Source: Gammaproteobacteria bacterium
Lineage (GTDB): Bacteria; Pseudomonadota; Gammaproteobacteria; SZUA-229
Length of the DNA: 64,000 nt
Direction of reading: 5' to 3'
NCBI GenBank assembly: GCA_026195255.1
Contig: JAPHSS010000026.1
Location: 79,403-143,402 of the forward strand
The notes under the pieces are model-generated. The model had not been told where the DNA came from. It was given only the letters and a program-made list of their open reading frames with translations, and did no database searches. The translations under genes and the position numbers were made by a program. Below are positions 58,101 to 64,000 of this stretch, piece by piece. How positions within the stretch are numbered: the stretch's first letter is position 1; each line of letters begins with the position of its first letter.

Positions 58101-60455
58101 ATTGATACTATGCCGATGCGTTACAAAACCCTGTCTGGCTCAATAACTGAAGGCGTTATATCAATTATACCTATCTATTTTGATGGTGAAATGAAAAATC
58201 TTGGCGTTTTAGTTAATATGTCAGAAAGAATGCAAATGGAGCGTGATTTGATCGCTGCCAAAGTTCAAGCAGATATAGCAAATAACACAAAATCAAGTTT
58301 TCTTGCAAATATGAGTCATGAAATAAGAACGCCTATGAATGCAATTATAGGCCTGGGTAACCTTGCGCTTAACACGGAACTTACAGATCAACAAACGGAT
58401 TATCTCGAAAAAATTATCACCTCATCCCACTTATTGCTAGGTATCATTAATGAGATTCTGGATTTTTCTAAAATAGAAGCAGGTAAGCTAGAGATAGAGA
58501 AAATAGAATTTGATTTAGAAAAGGTAATAGAAAGTGTTTCTTCACTCATTATGCTTAAAGCAGAAGAGAAAGATCTGGAAATCGTATTAATCGTTGAGCC
58601 AGATGTGCCTCTTACATTATTAGGTGACCCTTTACGCCTGGGTCAGGTTCTGATTAATTTGAGTCAAAATGCTATTAAGTTTACGGAGAGTGGTGAAGTT
58701 GTCATAACAATAAAACAGATTGAGAGAATGAATAATAGCACAACACTTGAGTTTTCTGTGTCTGACTCAGGTGTTGGTATAAGTGAAGACGAAATTGAAC
58801 ATTTGTTTGATGCTTTTTCTCAGGTTGACGAAACCTATGGGCGTCGTTTTGAAGGGACAGGTTTAGGGCTTGCAATATGTAAACAACTAGTCGAACTAAT
58901 GGGTGGTAATATTAGCGTAAAAAGTGAAATTGATATTGGCAGTACTTTCTCTTTCCAGTTAAATTTTCAACTTGTTAAAAATCAGAGTGCTAATCCCACA
59001 AATATATCATTCGAGGGAAAAAGAGCCCTGGTAGTTGATGACAATCTAACTGCTCGTGAGGCACTCAGTAACATGTTAAGTTCTTTTTCATTTGACGTTA
59101 TATCAGCCTCCTCTGGACTTGAAGCGTTTAATTTAGTTAAGAATAATGCAGACAAAAATAATAAAATATTTGATATTATCTTTTTAGATTGCAAGATGCC
59201 AGGGCTGAACGGAATTCAAACATCAAAGAAAATAAATAATGAAATTAATCAGCCACATATTCCTTTAGTCATTATGACTAACACATATACTAAAGATGAA
59301 AGGCTGGAGAAAAGTGAAGAAATAGGCATCGATGGGGTATTAGTAAAACCTGTTAATGCATCTATGTTGTTCAATGTTATCCTGGAGGTGCTTCAGGGTA
59401 AGGTGCTTAATCATAGAGACACATTTGTAGGGTTGCCAAACAGGCGCTTAACAGGTGAAATTTTACTGGTTGAAGATAATGTCATTAATCAGCAGGTGGC
59501 AAAAGAAATTCTTCAAAATATGGGGTTATTTGTGCATGTGGTTAGTAATGGAAAAGAAGCTTTATGCGCTTTAGACGAACATGCCTTTGACCTGATTATA
59601 ACGGATATTCAAATGCCAGAAATGGATGGCTTTGAGTTAACACATATCATACGCAGCCATGAAAAATTCCATACAATTCCCATTTTAGCCATGACGGCTC
59701 ATGCAATGGAAAAAGATCGCAAAAAATGCCTTAGCGAAGGAATGAATGACCATATATCAAAACCTATAGACTCTGAGAAGCTATTTAACGTAATATCATA
59801 CTGGCTGAATCCTAAGAGGACAATCGATGCGCCTCAGGCTGAGATTGATAACGGGGATCATAATTTTAAACCTGTAGCTGGATTAGATGTTAACTGGGGC
59901 TTAAAACAGGTTGGTGGTAATAAAAAGTTATTTTGTAAGTTACTTAATGAATTTATTCAAGATTATGAAAACACAGAAGAAATGATAGATGATGCTGTAA
60001 AAGATGAAAATACAGAACTCATAGAGCGAATAATACATACCATACAGGGAATATCAGGTAGCATTGGTGCCAGAAATTTGCTCAATTCAACAATTACTAT
60101 AAAAAACAAACTTAATAATAATATTATTCCAGATGAAGAAAGCTGGAATGAATTTAATAATGTTTTCGCAGAGGTAAGAGCTAGTATCAAACAGTGGCTT
60201 GAAAATGAGGAAATCAGTTGTAATATTGAAAGTCAGACAAGGATATTAGATAAAGCATTACTTGAACGAATATATATATTACTGAATGAAGGTAATCCAG
60301 AAGTTCAGAAGATTATAACGAACATTAACACGGATGATCTGAGTGATGAGTCGTCTAAAATCATTTCAATGATTTTAGAAAATATAAAAAACTATGATTT
60401 TTCTCGCGCTCAGGTACACGTGAAAGAATTATTGTTATCAATTGATGTCAAATAA
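55101..60455 (+). CDS. Hybrid histidine kinase with three solute-binding sensor domains
   Basis: The 1784-residue protein begins with a membrane/signal segment (about residues 19-43). Three family-3 solute-binding domains follow in the periplasm, at about residues 49-268, 295-510 and 541-762 (VIRMGGESNWPPFDF and LIRIGVDPGWPPVEY mark the last two). A membrane helix is at 771-793. Two PAS domains follow (about 804-925, 934-1050), then HisKA with His1073 in FLANMSHEIRTPMN, the ATPase domain, two receivers (Asp1363 in FLDCKMPG; Asp1502 in TDIQMPEMDG) and an HPt domain (His1646 in IHTIQGISGSIGA). This is BvgS/EvgS-like, with a complete phosphorelay. The next gene overlaps its end. Ligands are unknown. 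Confidence 0.93.
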   Translation: MDTRVSMRNCVYYCKIKSYAAVLFCVISLLLLFPSIFNSSLASTSEADKLVVSYRLDSAPMQFQNSDGEADGILIDFWKLWSKKSEIKLVFKGAYNKQAQEMVTKGLADFNAGLFSNEKREKHFVFSEPILKSPYHLFINDSYIESFQLNKIENYTIAVTRDSFHETYMRKHYPNVKLKLYDGYQKMFTDADAGKVQAFISQPMFRRYFVNQYSLKEKFTPLKDPLYIHSYKAAAEKNNIKLIQKINRSAALVRADEKSNITKKWLGLQWHSSEEKKGNSLKLNAHEKQWLNTHKVIRMGGESNWPPFDFTDEKGIYQGITADYIKLLEERLEVSIQVFSEQPWTETIDMLKTGKIDAIGAISKTSEREKFARFTSPYVTYPYVIVSNIKDTQFENLQSLTGKRVSVEGNFYTHLTLQSEYPEINLVIEETSENAILAVAHGKADAYIGVQPVASYFIEKNVISNLRVIGVAHFEKVGISMATRFDNPVLFKILQKGLESITPVERLSIQRKWIDISQKAEKNRRVIDLSKEQKKWLSQHKLIRIGVDPGWPPVEYINDKGVYSGIASDYVHDLEKQLSMNFKYDAGLKWSEVIEKVKAGEIDVLPAVSKTAAREKYLNFTKPYMKFPYVIFTRDDAQLMTDIKELSGKTIVVERNYANHEILKINHPDIKLLLVDDTEQALRELSLNNVDAYVGNLAVTSHIIIQTGMTNIKVAAPTPYSNDIAFAVRKNMPELVNILQIYLDSISIEQNNAFKKKWFSIQYDHNVNRAVIWQMLSISFVIVLVITLWLLYVQKQKKALRVSDERFRLVMNATQEGIWDWDLKSNEVYYSPGFYNILGYKLDSFSKDTGAWMNLLHPDDYEKTSIRMDHILEHDEKRYSLEFRIRHKDGQYRNVLATGSLVFNRQGEAVRSLGCMTDITVKKLIDEQIKQNEQQLKIIIDAIPLAISISNNDGKIVFANRQTQKEIGSDQSVIGLNMGQFYERPKDREMLLKLYKEKGRIDTMPMRYKTLSGSITEGVISIIPIYFDGEMKNLGVLVNMSERMQMERDLIAAKVQADIANNTKSSFLANMSHEIRTPMNAIIGLGNLALNTELTDQQTDYLEKIITSSHLLLGIINEILDFSKIEAGKLEIEKIEFDLEKVIESVSSLIMLKAEEKDLEIVLIVEPDVPLTLLGDPLRLGQVLINLSQNAIKFTESGEVVITIKQIERMNNSTTLEFSVSDSGVGISEDEIEHLFDAFSQVDETYGRRFEGTGLGLAICKQLVELMGGNISVKSEIDIGSTFSFQLNFQLVKNQSANPTNISFEGKRALVVDDNLTAREALSNMLSSFSFDVISASSGLEAFNLVKNNADKNNKIFDIIFLDCKMPGLNGIQTSKKINNEINQPHIPLVIMTNTYTKDERLEKSEEIGIDGVLVKPVNASMLFNVILEVLQGKVLNHRDTFVGLPNRRLTGEILLVEDNVINQQVAKEILQNMGLFVHVVSNGKEALCALDEHAFDLIITDIQMPEMDGFELTHIIRSHEKFHTIPILAMTAHAMEKDRKKCLSEGMNDHISKPIDSEKLFNVISYWLNPKRTIDAPQAEIDNGDHNFKPVAGLDVNWGLKQVGGNKKLFCKLLNEFIQDYENTEEMIDDAVKDENTELIERIIHTIQGISGSIGARNLLNSTITIKNKLNNNIIPDEESWNEFNNVFAEVRASIKQWLENEEISCNIESQTRILDKALLERIYILLNEGNPEVQKIITNINTDDLSDESSKIISMILENIKNYDFSRAQVHVKELLLSIDVK

Positions 60456-60468
60456 ACAGGACATAGAT

Positions 60469-62049
60469 ATGGCTAATGACAAACCTAAAATTCTCATTGT
60501 AGATGATGAGCGTTTTTATATTAATATATTAGTTGAGCTACTATCCGATGAGTACAATACCATTGTTAGTAAGGGTGGTTTGCAGGTATTTGATAGAGCA
60601 CTGGATAATCCGGATTTGATTTTACTTGATATAATGATGCCTGATATGGATGGTTATGAAGTATGTCGTTTACTAAAAGATGATTCACGCACAAGAGATA
60701 TTCCTGTAATATTTTTAACCGTTAAGAGCGAGCTGGACGATGAAATTTATGGTTTTAAACTAGGCGCTGTTGATTATATTTCAAAACCTATAAGCCCTGC
60801 TATAGTCAAAGTTCGAGTTGCAACACATATAGCGTTAAATAAGGCAAGAAAATCACTCTCAATAGAAAATAAATTATTAATAGCTGAGCAGAAGAAAAAA
60901 GATGAACAACTTCGTTGCAGCCAGAAACTCGATGCCCTAGGAAAACTAACTGGCGGTATTGCTCATGATTTTAACAATATCCTGGGTATCATTCTTGGCT
61001 ATTCAGACTTGCTCATGGAGAATATATCTTCTGATGATACGCAATTACAGAAATACACCCAGCAAATATCTAGCGCTGGAGAAAGAGGCAGAAAAATCAC
61101 CCAGAAATTACTTTCATTTTCTCGTAAAAGGTCATCAAAACAGGAAGTAATAAATATAAATCAGCTGCTCAAGGATCAACAGCATGTGCTTGAAAAAGCG
61201 CTTACCATTAGTATAGATATCCTGCTTAATTTAGATGCTAATATCTGGAAAATAATCGTTGATAAAAGTGAACTAGAAGATGCAATACTCAATATGTGTA
61301 TCAATTCTATGTATGCAATGCCTTCGGGTGGGACATTAAAACTACAGACAAATAATGAAAGCGTTTCATCAGAAAAAGCGAAACAGCTCAATATCAAGCC
61401 TGGTGAATATGTAAAGCTGACGGTTGATGATAATGGAGCTGGCATGGAGCTAGATGTTGTTGATAAGATATTTGAACCCCTGTTTAGTACCAAAGGTGAA
61501 CAGGGTACCGGGTTAGGCATGAGTCAGGTATATAGCTTCGTTAAGCGATCATCAGGTGCTATCTCTGTTCATTCTGAACCTGGAATCGGCACTCAAATCA
61601 GATTATATTTTCCCCGTAATACATCTTCAGAAAAAGATACTGATATGTCAAATGGACAATCAATAACACAGGATTACACGGGTACTGAAACAATACTTCT
61701 AGTGGATGATGAAAAACCTATATTAGAGCTTAACGCTAAATTATTAGAGGGCCAGGGTTATAATGTATTCCAGGCCTTGAATGCTGAACAGGCTCTTAAA
61801 ATTATACCGTTAGAAAAACCTGATTTAATGTTAATTGATATTGTTTTGCCTGGCATGGATGGTTATGAGCTTGCAGCTATAGTGTGTGATAAATACCCAG
61901 ACATAAAATTACAAATATTAACGGGTTATAATGATGCAAATACTGATACTACATCAAACGCCGAGTTATATCATGACGCCCTTAAAAAACCTATTCAGTC
62001 AATTGACCTGTTAAGGCATATTAGAGGGCTACTCGATAGTAATAATTAA
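60469..62049 (+). CDS. Cytoplasmic REC-HK-REC hybrid sensor kinase
   Basis: The 526-residue protein has no membrane segment. It has an N-terminal receiver (ILIVDDERF; Asp54 in LLDIMMPDMDG; TVKSE and SKPIS), a HisKA domain with His166 in GIAHDFNNILGI, an ATPase domain (EDAILNMCINSMYAMPSGG, DNGAGMELDV, GTGLGMSQVY) and a C-terminal receiver (Asp457 in LIDIVLPGMDG). I chose the ATG at 60469, preceded by AGGA spaced 7 bases; ATG 60445 would overlap the upstream gene by 11 bases. It probably receives phosphate from the large upstream kinase's HPt or acts in the same relay, which is inference from position. Confidence 0.9.
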   Translation: MANDKPKILIVDDERFYINILVELLSDEYNTIVSKGGLQVFDRALDNPDLILLDIMMPDMDGYEVCRLLKDDSRTRDIPVIFLTVKSELDDEIYGFKLGAVDYISKPISPAIVKVRVATHIALNKARKSLSIENKLLIAEQKKKDEQLRCSQKLDALGKLTGGIAHDFNNILGIILGYSDLLMENISSDDTQLQKYTQQISSAGERGRKITQKLLSFSRKRSSKQEVININQLLKDQQHVLEKALTISIDILLNLDANIWKIIVDKSELEDAILNMCINSMYAMPSGGTLKLQTNNESVSSEKAKQLNIKPGEYVKLTVDDNGAGMELDVVDKIFEPLFSTKGEQGTGLGMSQVYSFVKRSSGAISVHSEPGIGTQIRLYFPRNTSSEKDTDMSNGQSITQDYTGTETILLVDDEKPILELNAKLLEGQGYNVFQALNAEQALKIIPLEKPDLMLIDIVLPGMDGYELAAIVCDKYPDIKLQILTGYNDANTDTTSNAELYHDALKKPIQSIDLLRHIRGLLDSNN

Positions 62050-62330
62050 TATATCTAGTCACACAACATTGAGCACTAAAGGATCATAAATAAAATTATT
62101 AAAACGTCGATGTAGATACTATTTGCGTATTATAGTTGTCAAATAATAAAATAGACTTCTGATTTAAGTCGTCTATGCTTATGTCACGTAAGTTGGCTAA
62201 TATACTGGATCTTCATTCTCTCTCAGAAGGCAGTTTTTATCAGTTACCTCAATCGGACGATGAATGTTTCATTTATAGATTATTATACTGTTATATTTTT
62301 TGAGTTTTCAAATATCACATGTGAGTTGTT
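62050..62330. other. Intergenic region before the PhnD-like gene
   Basis: Apart from a 42-codon ATG-to-TGA frame (62175-62303) without a ribosome binding site, nothing is seen. The PhnD-like gene's promoter presumably lies here. Confidence 0.45.
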
Positions 62331-63176
62331 ATGTTTAAAAGGTTATTGTTTTTTTTAAGTCTGTCACTGACTTCCTTGGTCTCTTATGCAGAGAATTTAA
62401 CCGTCACTTTTGGTATATACGGTTCAGACCGGCTATCAGAAATTGAACGTAAGTTTCACCCGCTTTTAAAATCACTTGAAGATTCATTAACAAAATCTAC
62501 CAATAAGTCCGTCGAAATTAAGATGATTTTTTACAACAGGTACGAAGATGGTATTAATGCTGTGGCCAGAGGTGAGGTTGATATTGCGAGGCTGGGTGCA
62601 GTTTCTTATGTGTTAGCCAAAAAGCAAAACCCTGGTATATCTATTATTGCCACAGAAACTTTTCATAATAAAAAAACCTTTAATGGAGTCATTTGTGTGA
62701 ATAGTAAGAGCACGATAAATAGTCTTAAAGATTTAAAGGGAAAATCTTTTGCATTTGCCAATCAGCGCTCTACTAGTGGTAGGTATATGTCTCAGCAGTT
62801 TTTATATGAAAATAATATTATAGCATCCAGTTTTTCAAAATATGGCTACTTTTTGAAACATGGAGAGGTAGCTATGGCAGTTGCACAAGGTAGATATGAC
62901 GCAGGTGTGTTCAAGGATGAAATATTAAAGAACAAAATTATTTCTAAGGTTTTACGAGTAATTGCAACATTTCCTGTTGTGACTCATCCCTGGGTGGCAA
63001 GTGAAAATTTACCTGGTGATTTGAAAGTTACTATTCAACAGTCATTGCTAAATTTAGAAGATAAATCTGTGTTTAAAGGTCTGGAAAGAGATGGTTTCGC
63101 ATTAAGTGATAATTTTGAATATGATAAGGTTCGTCTTGCTGTGGAAAATAACCATCTTTTTTTCAATGACAATTAA
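62331..63176 (+). CDS. PhnD-like periplasmic substrate-binding protein
   Basis: The 281-residue protein has a signal peptide (MFKRLLFFLSLSLTSLVSYA) and the PhnD/SsuA/TauA-type two-domain fold of phosphate/phosphonate binding proteins: TVTFGIYGSDRLSEIERKFHPLLKSLE, YEDGINAVARGEVDIARLGAVSYVLA, SLKDLKGKSFAFANQRSTSGRYMSQQFL, and GRYDAGVFKDEIL. No permease or ATPase genes are adjacent. Placed directly after two sensor kinases, it may deliver a ligand to them or serve as a sensory input; this is inference. It is convergent with a TonB-dependent receptor gene. Confidence 0.82.
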   Translation: MFKRLLFFLSLSLTSLVSYAENLTVTFGIYGSDRLSEIERKFHPLLKSLEDSLTKSTNKSVEIKMIFYNRYEDGINAVARGEVDIARLGAVSYVLAKKQNPGISIIATETFHNKKTFNGVICVNSKSTINSLKDLKGKSFAFANQRSTSGRYMSQQFLYENNIIASSFSKYGYFLKHGEVAMAVAQGRYDAGVFKDEILKNKIISKVLRVIATFPVVTHPWVASENLPGDLKVTIQQSLLNLEDKSVFKGLERDGFALSDNFEYDKVRLAVENNHLFFNDN

Positions 63177-63323
63177 TTAAATTTAGACTGCAGTAACTTC
63201 TTAATATTTACTGACTATATTTAAGTTAAAAATTATACAAGTAAGTAATATGCTGATGATAAATGCCAGTGTGTTTTTATGTGGCTAACAGTCTGGCATG
63301 GGCAGATTATAAGCTGTAAAAAT

Positions 63324-64000
63324 TTAAAAAAAGTACTCCAGTGTTGCTACTATATTTTGTCCCAGGCCTATTGTGCCCTTATCAAAGGTTTTATTGTTTA
63401 TTGTAGGGTAACGTATGGTCTCATCGGTTAAATTACCGACTTTTAGACTAAAATCCATATTCGAAATATATAAATTATGTACCACAAGGTTTATATCGTA
63501 ATAACTATAAGCATCGATTTTATCACCGCTTCTTGCGCCGTTGTTTATGCGTTCTGTAATGGTGTTACCTGTCTCCGATACTTCCCATTCAGCTAGAACA
63601 GAGTCTATATAGTGACCGAGTATACTGAGGTGAACGTCCGGGGTAAAACTATAGGTTGCTCTGATATTAGAAATTACAGAGGGTGAGTAAGCAAGCTCAA
63701 TATTTTCATAACCCGGTGTTTTATCTTCAACATCATGCAAACTGATGTCAAAGTTAAGCTTAAGTGATTTTGTTAATTGTGCAGTAGTGGTTAATTCAAT
63801 ACCCACTGTTTCCGCCTCACCTGTATCGCTTAACGAACTTACAAAAGAGCCGTTTTCTAGAACTGCTGAGCTTATAATTAAATTACTTACGCTGTTTTGA
63901 AATAACCCAAACTGTATAAATAAATCTTGCTGAGAAATGATATAACTAATTTCTATTGTTTCTATTTTTTCTGGTTTCAGGGGAGGCTGAGATAATTCTA
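63324..64000 (-). CDS. TonB-dependent receptor, C-terminal part
   Basis: The minus-strand frame is open to the end of the window, so the 5' part is missing; about 225 residues are seen. ELSQPPLKPEKIETIEISYI, then LFIQFGLFQNSVSNLII is the classic segment of the barrel of TonB-dependent receptors, followed by VGIELTTTAQLTKSLKLNFD and the C-terminus SLKVGNLTDETIRYPT, ending ATLEYFF with the terminal aromatic. These outer-membrane receptors import siderophores, vitamin B12 or other scarce ligands using TonB. The substrate cannot be told from this part. Confidence 0.88.
   Translation of the reverse strand, partial: ELSQPPLKPEKIETIEISYIISQQDLFIQFGLFQNSVSNLIISSAVLENGSFVSSLSDTGEAETVGIELTTTAQLTKSLKLNFDISLHDVEDKTPGYENIELAYSPSVISNIRATYSFTPDVHLSILGHYIDSVLAEWEVSETGNTITERINNGARSGDKIDAYSYYDINLVVHNLYISNMDFSLKVGNLTDETIRYPTINNKTFDKGTIGLGQNIVATLEYFF

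Noticed and set aside
62175-62303. 42-codon ORF before the PhnD-like gene
   Set aside because: No ribosome binding site, unremarkable composition.

Overview
The window is a 64 kb, A+T-rich chromosomal stretch of a gammaproteobacterium. The evidence is the mix of Gram-negative housekeeping genes: lptF and lptG running divergently from pepA and holC, class I KARI, xerD followed by dsbC, prfC, parE, and a class I (CyaA-type) adenylate cyclase homologue. There are many outer-membrane beta-barrel proteins. No rRNA, tRNA, CRISPR array, prophage or insertion sequence was seen. I do not assign a genus.

Layout. 0-4 kb: branched-chain amino acid and phospholipid genes (ilvC 3' part, pssA, leuA); leuA has a leucine-rich leader ORF and an anti-Shine-Dalgarno sequence. 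4-6.5 kb: a degenerate family-4 uracil-DNA glycosylase homologue, rimI and a membrane-anchored zinc-protease-like protein. 6.7-15 kb: envelope genes, namely a FadL-type channel, a methionine-rich tetrapeptide-repeat secreted protein, a divergent TPR/beta-barrel protein, four unrecognised ORFs and a large outer-membrane protein. 15.3-23.5 kb: a lipoprotein and a two-partner secretion pair (TpsA adhesin, TpsB transporter). 23.6-31.1 kb: prfC, a small anchored protein, a UMF1-type MFS transporter, then a double receiver protein overlapping a full-length adenylate cyclase homologue whose catalytic motif is missing.

31.3-43.2 kb: valS, pepA, holC and accessory ORFs on the minus strand; lptF and lptG on the plus strand; an RDD protein, a TraF-like outer-membrane protein and a histone H1-like Lys/Ala protein. 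43.4-54.5 kb: molybdenum cofactor genes (mobA, mobB, moeA), xerD, dsbC, a YbbN-type thioredoxin, an AddA-type helicase/nuclease without an adjacent addB, and parE. 55-64 kb: a sensory region with a 1784-residue hybrid kinase carrying three periplasmic solute-binding domains, a second soluble hybrid kinase, a PhnD-like binding protein and the 3' part of a TonB-dependent receptor.

Several small palindromic or dispersed repeats sit between genes: an 87-bp element in two inverted copies, two different large inverted repeats, a GTTCCCACG-type repeat and a 13-bp tandem array. The observations most worth following up are the pseudo-adenylate cyclase with its degenerate receiver partner, the leuA leader, the Met-rich repeat protein with twin palindromic operators, the three-sensor phosphorelay, and the unrecognised 10.3-12.9 kb cluster. 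All functional calls are from reading the sequence; no database search was run.
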